From Branchiostoma floridae (Eukaryota; Chordata; Leptocardii; Amphioxiformes; Branchiostomatidae): a DNA stretch of 64,000 nt. The notes beneath the pieces are model-generated. The model was not told the DNA's origin, did no database searches, and worked only from the letters and a program-made list of their open reading frames with translations. Made by a program: the position numbers and the translations under genes. Where the stretch lies: assembly GCF_000003815.2 (NCBI RefSeq), contig NW_023365764.1, positions 133,061 to 197,060 of the forward strand, given 5' to 3'. This document shows positions 1-14,300 of this stretch, one piece after another (position 1 is the first letter of the stretch; each line of letters starts with the position of its first letter).

Positions 1-3000
1 CTAAAAGGTTGTGATTAGACCGATCATAAATGCATCTTACCTTGATGCCACCTTATCTAAAAGTATTTGAAATAAAAACTTGTTTATTACTGACAGGATC
101 ATGTAGGATATTCTCAATACGTACAATACCAAATCGGTGTAGGCGGGGTGAACTGTAGCGACCGCGAAACCGAGCCCAGCCGCAGTCATTACTTAAAACT
201 GACTGTCCGTATCCCACTGCAGTTCACATTCAACCCTTCTTTATTCTAGTTTGGTTATGCTAGTGACTTCAGGAGTCAAGTTTCTTTTTGATGCCCTAAA
301 ATATACTCTTTGACCCCTTGGTAATAGAAGCCCTTATATTTAAAACCACGCCCACCGACACCGACCCATATTTGAGCAGGCGCAGAGAGCACCTGTGTCG
401 ATACCATGTCACCTAACATGGTTTGATAGAGTGTAGACTTGTTCAATTATTTTTCGAATAACAATCTTTGGGTTTTCGGCACCCCCATCAGATAGTGGAA
501 TGATGAGCCCAAAGGACAAATTTAAGTATTCTAGTTCTTGGGGGAGGGATAGATTAGGCTGTAAAAGTTTAAGCGTTTGTTTGAAATACTCTGCTCAGTC
601 CAAATAATCTACTTGTGGTTTTAGGTATCACATATTAACTTGTCTAAGGTTTTTGTGTGTATTAAACCCCGTTGGAAGACATAATTGTCATGACGTAACG
701 TTACCGAACATGATAAGAAAGTTGTGTTGAAAATGAAAGCAATGCGTCCTGCCGAAAGTAAAAGCATTATTACATGACGTAATCACTCAGTTATGTTTGA
801 GTTATATGTCTCAAGTCTCATAGCATTCATACATCTTTACATTTTACTCCGCAATTCATCTGCTTGCACAATAAAATATGACCTTTTTCTAAGTCATGTG
901 TTGCACTTAGACTGTCACACATAAATACGGTGGTCTTTAACATAGCAAGACATAAAATACTTTTGCCCATTCCAGATTTTGACGTTTGGGTGTTTGTGAA
1001 TTGTTATTGATAGTATCAGAAACAGACGCCAAAGCAACGACGTGCATCTTAATTAATGGAGGGTCTAAATTATGAAACCAGTCTGAGATTTTACAAAGGT
1101 AAAGCACTTTTCCCCTTTCACTCCCGTTCCTTTTTCAGCCGTAACGACAAATTCCTACCTGACTCCTTCCTCCTCGACACCAATCTAGACGCGTCGATAG
1201 CTGAGTTTGGCCCTCTTACAATGGCCACCTGGCAGTACTGCACTTAGCTGACTGGTTCCGTCTCTTCTAGCTCTGTGGTACTCTTTTCATACAGGCATCA
1301 ATGTTGACACAAACACTCGCTGTAACTATGGTAAGTAATCTAGATAGAATGTTAATGTTATTGTGTTCGTGCAAAACACCTTAAAGGTCCTATTCTTGTG
1401 TTACCCGAGTCTGGTCTGAAAATGATTCCAAAAGGGTGTGTTTAGTCTCGTCATTAATTCCGTCCTTGATCCCACCTCATCTTAAAAGTATTTGAGATAA
1501 AAGCTTGTTTATTACTGAAAGAATCATGTACAATAGTTTCAATATGTACACTACCCAAACGACATGGTAGGAGCTAACCGCTGCGACAGCGAAACCGGGC
1601 CTGTCACGGACCGTCTGACTTGGGTCTAACTCCGGCTTGCATTAAACCCTTCTCTGTTTCAACTTGATTATCCTAGCGGACATTGTTTTGGACCTGCAGG
1701 AGCCACTTTGGTTTCTAATACCCCGAATTATGCTCTTTGACTCCTTGAATGATAATAAAGTACAGAAACCACGCATATTCTAAACCACGCCCACCGACAC
1801 TGACCCATATTTGAGTACGCACAGAGAGCACCTGTGTCGATACCACGTCACAAAACAAACCGTCAGATAGAAAGCGATACTAATCACGGTTCGTATACCT
1901 AAGCAGGACTGTTCCATTGTTTAACAAATATGCGGCTCATGGTCTGTTAGAAAAAGACGCCTGGACGTTAACCGTATGATGACAAAACTAACTTCGGGAG
2001 ATCTCTATGCTAAGTACGAAAACAGTCCAGTCCTAAAAAAGAGAGCCTGTATGTAGGACACAATTGCAAACTCAGTGAAGTTATAATTAAGGTAGTAATT
2101 AAGGCGTTTATATATACATATAGTGGGGGACATACATGTTTGATCAAAGACTTTGACTTCTGAAATGCCAGATTTAAGACAAATCCGCCATTCTAAAGTA
2201 TATCTATTCATAATAAGTGGGAAGACAAAGACCCAGTCATAAAAGAACTAAGAAAGTTTTATATCTTAGCAAGAAGAGTGTTGCAGCATCATTATGTAAA
2301 TGAGACCCCTTTGCATGGTTTATATTAAGTTATATCAAGTTCAACTTCACTTAACTTCTAAGTGCCACAAAAAATGATTTACCATTATCCATCAATATCA
2401 AATTATAGTGTTTACAATTATACAAATTAGATCATTTGCATAATGGACATCCATAGATGTCTCTAGCTCAGTTACAAATGTCATATGCCGATCAGTCCTG
2501 CCATGAAATGCAATTGGGTTATAAACGTTCCTCCTTAATTTAGCAAATAAGCTCTTAATTCGCATGATTTGAATTAAATTCACAAGTACACTGTCGTCGT
2601 CATTGCTTTGTGTCTCTTGTTAGGTGATAGGGAACATGTCATATTACATTCACCACAGACACAGTTCAGTGGATACCCCGTGTTTGCTACTACTAAATGT
2701 ATACAGCGTCGTATAAGTATTCTCTACCACTCGCCTGTCTTCTGTGTATTCACCAAACTTTTGTCCCCTCCTCTCGACAGAAGGAGTGCAGTAAGCAGTA
2801 AACAAAGAGAACATTTTATTACTTAACTCTGGAAAAACATGGCTCCATAGACAAACTACTGGAAAACGTGACGACATACCGAAACTGAAAGCATTACCGC
2901 ATGCATGAGTTCATAGAAAATCACCACTGTCACTGGCAGTCTGTATCGAGATAAAATTCAAGCAGGCATCCCGAAATGTTTGCATCCCCTAAAAGATGAT

Positions 3001-3101
3001 ATCTTACCCAAACGAAAATATTCAAGAAGTCGTACACTAGTGTGCTTTACTTTGCCGCTGTAAAACAAGAGGTACTCACCTGAAAAACAAATATGGCAGT
3101 A
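1..3101. repeat. 3' flank, part 1: two copies of a ~385-bp direct repeat (about 30-415 and 1465-1855)
   Basis: The copies share long stretches, for example CCACGCCCACCGACAC at about 343 and 1783, and GAGCACCTGTGTCGATACCA at about 390 and 1826. The 1.05-kb spacer between them holds only a short open stretch at 1056-1247 with no recognisable domain. From 1,860 to 3,100 I see AT-rich sequence and no supported gene. Confidence 0.6.
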
Positions 3102-3360
3102 CAGTCAACCCTGCCCAAGACGACCACGACCAGGTGGTCGGTTACAAGAGTGTCGACTCACAGCATGATGCATAGTTTAAATGGTTTCCGTTGTTTGTAA
3201 TGGCTAATAAGCACGCGCGCGTGCATCCGCCGCCATCTTTATTTTGAACATAACATCGTAATGCTTACGTCAATGGGGAACATTTTCGGGACCGACAAAA
3301 AGCGGTCGTAATGTCCAGGTGGTCGCTAAGAAGAGGTGGTCGCTTGGACAGGTTTGAGTG
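3102..3360. mobile_element. Tc1/mariner- or pogo-like MITE
   Basis: Imperfect terminal inverted repeats start CAGTCAAC on the left and, read from the right, CACTCAAACC; both continue into CCAAG and CGACCAC. The element is flanked by TA on both sides (3100-3101 and 3361-3362), the target duplication of Tc1/mariner elements. It is about 259 bp and has no coding capacity. Confidence 0.65.
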
Positions 3361-3899
3361 TATTTCGTGCGTTATTTACAGTTCATTCCACTGTGACGAA
3401 TGACATGAATTGTACTACTGTTAAACATTTTTTGGGTATGTCAGATTCATTGTTGTAATAAGTCATCACCACTCATATTCGTTCAAGAGTTTATTATCAA
3501 AAGACACAATAGAGCGATACATGAGGAATCTTTGACAAAGATTTTCAATGATTTCAGTTGCAAAACACACCATCAATACTTCTTTTTTTCTTTTCATTCT
3601 ATTTTTAAATTTCTTCATTATTGTATAAAATTCCGATTATCATATAAACACTCAGATCACAATGTTGTCGACACTTTAAATAACACATCAAACAATGGCA
3701 GTGTTTAGCATTTGGCATATCAAGACAATAACGAATTATGCAAATCAAACAGCATGATGCAAAACACTTTTTGCAACACAAAATGCATACAAGGACAAGG
3801 CATGTAACAAATATATATTTTGGCAGTATTGACGGCAATTCCTGTAAAGTCATATAAATGTCAGAAATACCAAGGCTTGCCAGTAGACTTGACAGTCAC

Positions 3900-5060
3900 C
3901 CTTGTCAACCTTGGTCATGAGAATGGTTAGTTCTATCACAATCATATAATTGATAGGTTATAAAACTTCTTGTGAACCAAAATGTAATTCTCTTCGCCAA
4001 GAAGAGTATGAGATTGCTTGACTTGGGTCTGTATGTAGGTCAACAGCATATAACTCGAGAAATTGTGGATGGAACTTTGTGATTTTTGGTAGGTGTGTAG
4101 CAGTTGTCGAAAGGAATGCCAAGTTTGAAAACGGTTTACCTGGCGTTTTCCTACGGTACTGCAGCGAGCTTGGTATGTTTTTTGCGGTTTGTTTTTGGCA
4201 GCATAAGTCAAAATCTAGCTGGGCGATTTTCACGAAACTTGGTAGGTGTGTAGCGGTTTTGGAGAGGAAGGTCAAGTGCGAAAATGGTTTACCTGGCTCT
4301 TACCTATGGTGCTGTAGCGGGATTTGTATGTAAGTGCGTTTGTCTGTAAGCAAGATAACTCGAGAACCCTTGAATGGATCCTGATTATATTTGTTAGGTG
4401 GATTGGGGTTAGGAAAACGAAGGTCAAGTTCGATAATGGGCACCCTAGTGTCTGCCTAAGGTACTGCAGCAAAACTTTTAATTTTGGCACTTCGTGTTCT
4501 GGACATGCTGTGGTCATGATTTTTGAGTAGTAGATAGCCCTTGAAACAGAGAGTAAGTGCTGTGAGTTTGGACCCCCTAGCGGCTTTTTGGGAACTGCAT
4601 GCACCGATTTCCGTTCAAACTTTGGACGAGGATAACTTGAGAACGTGTAAACAGATCATCAGGATTTTCGGTATGTAGATAGAATGAGTGATGACTTATA
4701 CAATGTAATACTAATTATGCAAATCAGTAGCTTATTTGCATAATTAATGAGGAAAGTTCATAAATCCATGCCAACAGCATATAACTCAAGAAGCTGTGTA
4801 TGGATTTTCATGATATTTAGTATTTAAGTAGCGGCTGCGGAAAAGAAGATTGTGTTCGAAAATAGTTGACGTAGCATTTTCCGTTAGGACGGTAGTGGGC
4901 CGAGTGTGTGCGTCCTTTCGTTTGTGGAATGCATAACTCGAGAAGCCTTGAAAAAATCCTGATGATATTTGGTAGTGGGTAGGGGGTCAGGAAAACGAAG
5001 ATAAATTATGATTGTGGGCCCCCTAGCGGCTTCCTAAGGTACTGCAGAAAAACTTATTAA
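3900..5060. repeat. Dispersed non-coding repeat family, copy 1
   Basis: Contains internally repeated modules of roughly 150 bp with recurrent words such as TTGGTAGGTGTGTAGC, TAACTCGAGAA, GGTACTGCAGC and CCCCTAGCGGC, plus ATTTGCAT-type octamers near 4720. Relatives occur near 42.2-42.97 kb and 62.5-63.5 kb, sometimes ending in an AC microsatellite. No protein is encoded. Confidence 0.6.
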
Positions 5061-5690
5061 CAGAAATAAACTGTGCTCTATATATCTCATTTTGACCTAT
5101 ATCTATGGACACAGCTGTTATACAGATGGTTTGCTGGAGGACGCCCTTACACTGGGGACAAAGTCTAAATTGACAAGCATGAAATTCTGATTGACCAGGG
5201 ATGCTACCAGGTCATCTGTCAGGTCACAGTCTGGTTTTGGTAATGTTTGTGTGTTTGCATGTGAGGAACACAGTTCATGCAGTCATTTGCTATTTAGTAA
5301 TACATGAATAAGACCTTAAAGTCTTAAATAAAGGCATGATTATTTGGCGAAGAGATGGGTTCGTTGAACTCTAGTTAAAAAATATTATTTCTATCCATGT
5401 ACAGCACTAAATGGCCCGAGGCGATATTTTCACAGTACATCATGCCACGGCACTATATTCTAATAACTACCAACCTAACACCATTAACAAATACACCGAA
5501 AACAATACCTTTTGTTTTTTTAAGAGTTTGCTCAGTGCCAGACCAATGATCACTTGTAGGCACTGAACTACGCTCACTTTAGCAGCATCTCTTTTCTCTA
5601 AGTCAGAAACAAGCAACCTCGGTAAGCTCAACTAACTGATCCAATAAGAGAAGCTGGAGTTACGAAGGCTGCTCGCGAAACTCCCTACCC
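5060..5690. other. Non-coding stretch, nothing recognised
   Basis: AT-rich sequence between the dispersed repeat and the SINE; no ORF, RNA gene or repeat structure that I can support. Confidence 0.4.
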
Positions 5691-5699
5691 CATTTAGCC

Positions 5700-5956
5700 T
5701 GAATGATTTGATCAACTCACGCCGGGAAGGTCCCCTACTCTTTTCTGTTAATGTGGTGGGATCTTTTACGTGCCCAGGGTGTGACTCTCTCCAAACACAG
5801 GGCCGAAGCTAGGTACTCATTTTCGCCTGAGTAAAGTGAGGAAAGTCGCGTTATGTGCCTTTCCAAAAGGCACGAGATCGGTGACACGGCAGGTTTTTAA
5901 CTCGGGACCTCTTGGGCCTGGGCCCAACTCGCTGCCGATTACGCAACGCGATCTTA
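5700..5956 (-). repeat. tRNA-derived SINE, decayed copy
   Basis: Read on the minus strand, the head GCGTTGCGTAATCGGCAGC is followed by a degraded B-box region and the shared SINE body: ACCGATCTCGTGCC, GGAAAGGCAC, TTTCCTCACTTTACTCAGG and GAGTACCTAGCTTCGG. The same body occurs in the copies at 12.64-13.16 kb and 26.8-28.6 kb. Confidence 0.75.
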
Positions 5957-5959
5957 CTT

Positions 5960-7126
5960 ACCTCGTTTTGACTGAGGTTATTGTGAGATTCTGAAACCTG
6001 AAATTGCAAGTGCTTCTTCAAATGAATACTCAGTTTCTTTCATTTCTTCATTATACTTTTAAACTTGGTCAAACATCTAACTCCAATTCTGAAAGCTTAT
6101 TGCTGCATGCTACAAAGCTAACATTTACTCTTTAAAACGTTTGTCGAATACAATACGTTATACATCCGTGAATAACTTCATCAGGTTGGCAATTATTCAT
6201 ATAGTAAGTTACCCTTTGGTTGTGCTGAAAAGAACCTTACTACATGAATTGTTTTATACATATAATAGTAGAAAAGTGAATTTCAATCAAGATTAAAGTG
6301 ATCCAGGTTATTATAATGACAAAACTATTTACCGTTAATTTCAACATTTTAGATGTCTTAAAACCAAAGTCAATTCCTTTTTCAGACCATAGGCTCAGTC
6401 CATCAGACAGTATTCACATATTTACATTTATAGTACATATATACAGATATGTTTTGCGTTATTTTATACAAATATCCTTGTTGAAGTCATAAAATGGACA
6501 GATGTCCCGCGGACAAAACTACCTTTTTCTATCTACAAATAGACTGAAGGTTTGAATATAATGTGTCATAAGATAGCTAATATAGACCCATTAACAAAGA
6601 GGGTGATTTACAATGTTATTAGAATAATCAATACATTATTTAGTAAGCTTTGATAATAAACTTTATATTAAACTCACATCCGATGTCTGTCAGACACCAT
6701 CATCAGGGTTAGAATGGCTGAATCTGCTTCTATCTCTGATCATGGTGTGACTGACATCGATATGTTTTATGTGAGTACTGCCCTGCTTGTATTTACAAGA
6801 AAATTACTATATGAGTAACTACCAACCTGATGAAATTACATTGTATTTGCGAATATAAGAATCGATACAGTATAATCAATTGTTCACAAATACACGTCAT
6901 TCAGCAAAGATACACGGAGATATGAAAAACATGAAATGACAAAAAAAGCAAAGTAAGTATACATTACAAATGTACAAATGTAGCAATCAAAACTTTGAAT
7001 TACTGGCACATCTAATGGCATATGTTCTTGCTACTGCAACAACTTTCATGCCATTGTGTATAAAGTTAGTTTATCCAACATCTTACGACCTGTATGATAT
7101 TAGCATGGCCTTTGGCTTATGTTATA
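5960..7126. other. Gene 3' flank without recognised genes
   Basis: AT-rich sequence downstream of the stop codon. It must contain the 3' UTR and polyadenylation site of the minus-strand gene. I did not find a convincing AATAAA on that strand close to the stop, so the transcript end is undefined. Confidence 0.4.
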
Positions 7127-8381
7127 TTAGGTTTCCAGCAGTATCAGCGTTTTTTTGACAGAATTTCTTACAGACCATGTAGCATGATTCAACTGTGCCT
7201 TCAATCCCTCTACCAAAGAAGAATTATTCTTTATGATGGTTTTGATACCATCATTGGTAGCCAACGCTTGGATGCATGCAATGGCGCATTCCTTTTCTTT
7301 ATCATTGCCAACTTCAACAAATGTTACCAACAAGTCTAACAATCCCCTTTCCACAAAGATGTGCTTGTTGTCATCAATGCGCAGAAGACTGCTTACTGTT
7401 GCCACAAGCTCCATAGCCGATTTGTTGTAATTGTCTATCTCAGCTTTATGATCTGGGCTACTGATAGCCTGATTCAACAGGGCTATAATATAATCCGCTA
7501 AATCTGGGCTGACCTTGATAATATGCAGCTCACTTGCCTCAACAATAAATGAGAGGCAAGAGAGTGCATTCAGTCTCATGTGCTGATCTTCAATACAAAG
7601 GTATGGTCGCAAGATGTTCACGGCCCCAGCATCATGAAAATGACCCTTGATGTCTGGCGCTCTGGCACTGTTGTAGAGAATGGTGATCAGCTTAAGGGCT
7701 TCCGCCTGCAAGTCATACAGAATACAAATTGTGACAAACGTGTAGCACAGATCTGAAGAGTTGAAAAGTCAATGTTATTTATGACTTTTCTCTGGAGCCT
7801 TACCATGATGTCTATCGGCGGAAAAGCTAACGTGATTCATTAACCCGTTTTTTTTCTGCATGTGAAACGACGTTTAAAATGTCGTTTTGATATCTAACGA
7901 ATATGAGATTCTAGACGTACCTGACTTTCGGACTCCGCAGGAGTAGTAGTACTACACTTTGCAAGTTCCTGCACAAGTAGTTCAAGAAGTCCACTCCTCC
8001 CAATAGCACAACAGAACTCTGAGCTGGAATCGGTTAGATTGACCAAGATACTATATATCAGGCCCAAGCATTCAGGAGCCTGTTTTACAGCTGCCTCCTG
8101 GGTGGTCTCAGATGACAGGAAGTTTACATATTCCATAAAGACAGGGGCAGCGTCGATGTTGGCCAGGTGATCACCTATCTCCTTCCTTTCTGCCCCCTGA
8201 TTGTAATCAACATATGGCAGGTGAACGCCCTTTCCTAACGACTGGTACACTTTAGGAATAGACTCATGTTCCTGGCTTATCCGCATTAGGTCCACTACTT
8301 GTTTCATTTGTCTGAGGGCAGTAAAGAACTTCCTACTTCTCTCTTCATCTGTGTCATCGTTACTTGGCCGTTCGGTGAACT
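7127..8381 (-). CDS. Exons 39-40: C-terminal armadillo-like region (7921-8381 and 7127-7705)
   Basis: Exon 39 (461 nt, phase 1-0) and exon 40 (579 nt ending in TAA) encode about 346 residues of mostly alpha-helical, Leu/Ala-rich sequence. ARM-like helix signatures include GRSGLLELLVQELAK, DAGAVNILRPYL followed by RLNALSCLSFIVEASE, and GLLDLLVTFVEVGNDKEKE followed by CAIACIQALATNDGIKTI. Three or four ARM/HEAT-type repeats are plausible. ARM repeats are protein-binding surfaces. This tail takes the place where Mind bomb proteins carry ankyrin repeats and RING fingers. Confidence 0.82.
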
Positions 8382-11300
8382 CTGAAACATGAATATTATT
8401 TTATTACATTCAAATATATTTTAGGGCATCATAAACTGGCAGAGATAGTGATGTTGAATATCTCGTATAGGTTCTATCGTAAGGAATGTATTAATTGTAT
8501 TATTACGAGATATGGGCAATCAAGATTTCAGCAAGCATTGACAATGCCTTTGGGAACTGACAAAATGGTGCACAGAATATCTGTATGAAACTTCATTGTG
8601 CATTTGGATGCACCCTTTACTACATCAGAAAACTTAAGTTCGCCGTACCTGTTGCAGTTACTCGTACATGTTTCAATAAGCTTTGGAGTCCAAACAGCTT
8701 TTCGAGTTTTTCTTCCACGTCAGAGTCATCATCCGAGTCCTGGTCTTCTTCTGCACATTTTTTGCATCGACCACAGTCATCGCATCCTGCATAGCCATCT
8801 CCACAGCCACAGATGCTGCAGATAGGATATATTACAATCATCATCATGGGTGAAAAGCAACCGAGAATATATTGCTAACAATACCATTGGAAGGCCAGGA
8901 TCAACGAAATATGGTATCAAAAATGGTAGGGTATCAAAAAGATAAGGTTTCAACTGACGACTTTGTTACCGGTCAAATAATGAAAACTGTAATGACTACG
9001 TATGCCGACACTATTCGTATTACATGACCCCAGTAATTTTCTCTACTGACTCACAAAAGCTGTTTCTGCAATTACCAACCTGCCAGGGGATCTGCCTGGT
9101 CTGTCACGTGCAGGACACTGTTTTCCATAATGTGTGCATTCCTTACAGACAACACACACCATGCAGCGTCCTTTGCTCCAGTCGTGCTTGCCAGGTGCAC
9201 AAATAGTCGCTGTGCTCCATCCAATTGTGTCTGCAATATGTGTAATTAAATTCGAATTCAATAAAAACGCTTCTAGCATGCAAGCTTTAATAAGTTATAA
9301 TTACTAGTCACCACCCTCGTCACAACTTGACAATTAGTCAGCTTTATCAGTAGACTTTCTATGTCGACAACATTCAAACTACAATTGAAATTTTGTGAAA
9401 TACTGCCGATATTAGAAATCCTTCCCATTTTTTTTAATTTACACTTTTGTACTTAGCACACTATTTTTACGTTACAGTAAAGAAAATTTGATATGTTATG
9501 TATTAGAAACTGATTTATGCAGTACAATTCGATATACTAACCTTTGACAGGACTTCCAACTTTTGTCAATAGATCCGGATTGAAGGTCCAAGTCTTTCCC
9601 CGAACTTTAACCTTTATCTTCTTCTCGTCAACCACTGATATTATTCTGCCAATCTGCCCGCAAGTCTGTTGTAAAGAAATTGAAGAATTTCAATTACACA
9701 ATTACATTCTGCCTAAAACCATTATCATCTTTGGAAGTGTAAGGAAAGTAAGATTTCGACAAGAAACTCCATTAATATGCTAACATTGATTAAAACGATT
9801 TGACGTACTGTAATATAAAGCCTTAGATAACAACAAACTGCTCTATGTGAGAGATGTTAATCTACAGCAGAAAAAAATGACCAGACAAATCACAAGCAAT
9901 CATGCCATAACGTCAGCTAGAGTTTTTAATGAATAAACAAAGGTTCGTCGTTACGGTGAGCTCATTACCCTAATTAAGTGTACTTATCTGTGAAATAGAG
10001 CAAATAGCACCATTATGCAGCTCGAGACGCATTCCTTCTTTGGCAAGAACTGGGGCGCCCGAGGCATGGGGCCATTTGGGACCTAATGGACGCGGGCGAA
10101 ATTTAAGCTTGCCGTTAGAGAGTGCCGATGCATGCATATGGAAGCCCAACACAGGGCAGACGCGCTCGCTTCTAGTTTACGTAAAGGGGGTCAGACCGGC
10201 TTTTGGTCAGCCCTACGGTCCCAAAATGGCCCCTGGTCGAACCTGCCTTGTAACATTGATGGTCACAGTGGCGCGTCCGATATCGCCAGTATGTGGAGGC
10301 AACATTACGACTCACTGTTGAACTCTGTTGGTCCTAATAATGATTGTAAGTCATCTGTAGATGACACAATTAACTCAGATGTCAGCTACGATCCTTGTAT
10401 GTCAGCACCTGTGTCTGAAGTAGGTGCAGCAATTAATAGGCAACCCAATGGAAAGGCGTGCGATGCTGATGGATTATCAGCTGAGCATTTAAAGCACCCG
10501 GGACCTCGGCTTACTGTTTTGCTGTCGACATCACTTTTGTTGTCGGCCATGTTAGTGCACAGCCATGTTTCCACTATTCTACTAATTGGACATTCTTATC
10601 CCAATAATTAAGAAACAAAACCTTAACCCCTCTCTCAAGAATAATTACCGTCCCATTGCTATTTCCAGCCCAATTTTCAAGTTATTCGAATCGCTTCTTC
10701 TCAACCGACTGGAGAAGCACTTTACATCTCCAGCGAATCAATTTGGCTTTAAAAAGCATCATGGTACAGACATGTGTATTTTGCGCTCTTAAGGAGATCA
10801 TCACCTACTTTACAAGCCGAGGTTCCCCCGTCTTCGTTTGTTTTCTTAATGCCGCTAAGGCTTTTGACAAGGTTAATCACTATGTATTGTTCCAGAAACT
10901 GATCGACAAAAACGTACCTGTCTACTTAGTGCGTATTATTGTATATTGGTTTAAGATGACAGTCCTCACTGTGCTCTGGGGGACTTCAGTCTCAGATAGC
11001 TTCAGCCGCAGTAATGATGTCCCCAAAGGAAGCCTACTGTCTCCGCTATTGTTTGATATACGTATGTTTCTGATCTTTAACTGGGAAGTTTAACTCTGCC
11101 AATGTTGGCTGCTTTCTTGGTAAAGTCTCTGTAAATCATCTACTGTATGCCGATGATATTTGTCTCATATGACCCTCGGTAAATGCACTGCTTAAATCGA
11201 TACATGTTTGCGAGGAGTTTGGTGTTTCAAACCATATGACTTTTTGTGACAAGGAAACTAAATGTATGTATTTCCCTTGCCACCGTATTCGCTTGCAGGG

Positions 11301-14300
11301 ACCGCCACCCTCAGTCAAGCTTAATGACAGGCATTTGCCTTATGTTCAATCAATCACATACCTCGGTTTACAAATTAATCCTGATCTTTCTGACGACTAT
11401 TCAATCCGCAAACAAACTCGCTATCTATACACAAAAGCCAACACCTTATCCCGAACATTTGGCAACTGTTCTGTTCAGACAAAACGAGTTCTATCTATGG
11501 CACACTGTTGTCCTCTGCATTGCGCCCAGGTGTGATCTAACCACAGCGCCGCCGCGCCGCAGAGGATCAGCATCGCATTTCATGATGCCTCCTTATGATC
11601 ATTATGTTGCAACCAAGATCTTGCAGCAACAGCTGGCTCTTTGCACTGAATCGTGTGGACACCTTTGAGGCTGACGCATTCATTTGCGAGTCGCCTCCTG
11701 GAGTCTGAGAACGACATTTTTAGAGCTACTGTCAAGTCATACACAGACCATGTGCACGAGATACAATGACAGTGTAAATCTTGCCTTTTGATTTTATGTA
11801 CTAGATTATTGTTTTTTTAAATGTATAATCTAATTGTTCGTCCTTATGGGCCACTGTGCCTGACAATAAACTATTGATGAATAGACGGAAAACATGGTTC
11901 GTTTTGGAGCTTGTAAAAAAGAGAACAAAGGCTCAAACAAAGCAAAAGGAAAAGGACAAAGTTCAAAGTAGGAAATTTACAATATCATGATCATGTTACG
12001 CATTGCAACAAGATAGCTATATTTCTTAAAAAGAAGGGATATATTTGAATATGTTTGCACATTTACAAATATATAGATATCAGAACAGATAGATAGAAAT
12101 GTGTTACCGAAAGCATCCTTTGGTTGTATCCGCCATGCTTAGCATGGTTCTGACATTTGATGAATTGTGACTTGTCCGCCTCAATACGGACGATATCTCC
12201 GTTATAGAGGGCATCGTCTGTAGGTTGTACCTTGGACAGCACGGCCGGATTTAATGCAAACCTACAAAGTTAACATTTTCAAATAGTTATTCATGCCAAA
12301 CAACAGTCGTAATTGTCATATTTATGATGTTTTGCACTGTCACCTTATCAAAATTATACAGAAAAAGAGGAAAGTGAGGAAAATAATAGCACCAACATTT
12401 CATTGACTTCTGGATAAACAGCTTTTCTCGCAAAATGTTAAAACATTTACCATAAATTTTTACCATAAACTTTGAAGCGAAACATATCTGCTTATCTAAC
12501 ACCCACCTCCTGGGATCAAACCTCACACAGACATCGCCATCACTATCGATGAAGCTGACAGATCCTATCAAATCCATCACCTACATAGCAGAAAAAAACA
12601 TTCAAATACATATCAGTGGTAAGAACACTTGTAAAACGTGTGATTTTTATTAATTATTTATTTATTTACTTATTAGGATTCTCCATTTAGAGGGTATGGC
12701 GAAACATGTGTTAAGGACACCTTTTCAAAGCCGCCATACACAAATGTGCACATGTTCGCACATGTCTACACGCGGCGGGGTTATACCGCCCCTTACGGGG
12801 TGATACACCCTTTCGCTGGCTGATACGGTATGTAGGTTCGCCAGGCCTCAAACCGGGTGATTTGAAGTGAATCACCAACTCCAGACAGAAAGGTTTGCTC
12901 CATCTCACACCGCACCATCGCACGTGTGGGGGTTCTTTAACATAGGGTGTGACTCTCCCCATACACGGGACCTCCATTTAACGTCCTATCCGAGGGACGG
13001 CCCTAGCTAAAGCCAGGTACTCACTCTCACCTGAGTATAGTGAGGAAAGCCGTGTTAAGTGCCTTTCCCAAGGGCACAAGATCGGTAACACAGCAGCTGG
13101 ATTCGAACCCGCAACCTCTCGGTCACGAGGCGAAGACAGTACCACTGTGCTACGCGGTCCCACTTTATGTATAATGGGATATTTGCAGGACATTCTTTTC
13201 AATTCCAATTGCAAAAGACGTTGATTGGTGGTTCGATGTGAATTGGAGGCATTGCAGAGTAGATTTGGGAAAATTACCAATACGGTATAAAAAACGCGTG
13301 TGCCAAACGATTAATTTATATTTTTATGTACACTAATGTACAGTTAGTTTCTATTTCACATGTTCAGCTAATGTTACGCGTATAGGCAATAGTTGGATAC
13401 AACACTGAATTTTGGCCTTACCTTTTCCATCGAGTCCACATAGCCTCCGTGACCTTGTTGAAGGGTTCTAAGCTGGTCCAAACTAACACCAATTTTCACA
13501 AGGTCTCCTCTTGCAAAACCTGGGCTTTCGATGGATTTTGAGTCGAAAGTCTCTTCAAGATCTGCAGAAACAAATTTCCATTTATACCGTAACACCCATC
13601 CTCCGTGGCAATATAACCCAAGTTACATAGATCTGTACTTTGCAGCATATACTCTCGCTCGGCCACTGAAGGAATAGGATAAGTAAGCCGTTCCTCCCGA
13701 AAATAGTTTCATCAGGTTGGTGGAATATATGATGTAGGAGAATTCTTTTTACACAACCAGCAGGTACTTATATAGCTTACATTTCGCTGTCTCTCAGACA
13801 CCTTCGTCAGAGCTTGTAACTGCTTCTCATCGCTATATGTAACCGATGTAGGTGGCGCTTTTGCGGTGAGAAAACGTGGCTAAGGTTGTCTCCCCAAAAT
13901 TAAGTCAGCCCCAGTGATGAACCGGGACGAGGGGGGATACAAGCTCTGCCAAGTTTGGGATTGTTTTCTCACCACAAAAGCGCCACCTACATCGGCTACA
14001 TATACCGCTGAGAAGCAAAATAATAAACTCCAGTTAGAAGCTCTGACGAAGGTGTCTGAGAGACATCGAAATGTAAGCAATGTGAGTACCTGTTGGTTGT
14101 GTAAAAAGAATTCTCCTACATCCTAAGTCGTTCGATCCTTCAGTAACTTCTTACCATTAAGCAGTGTACGTGACTACTGCAATATTAACATTGCTTTTTA
14201 ACGATACCGATCTGATGGAATATGTTGTCACCTGCTGCTGTTGCTTTCTTGATAAGGTCAAAGTGCAAAGGGTAGACTGCACTCTTGATGCGTACACGAG

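Noticed and set aside
1056-1247. 63-codon plus-strand ORF between the direct repeats
   Set aside because: No domain, no homologue I recognise, and no splice or codon signal beyond chance.
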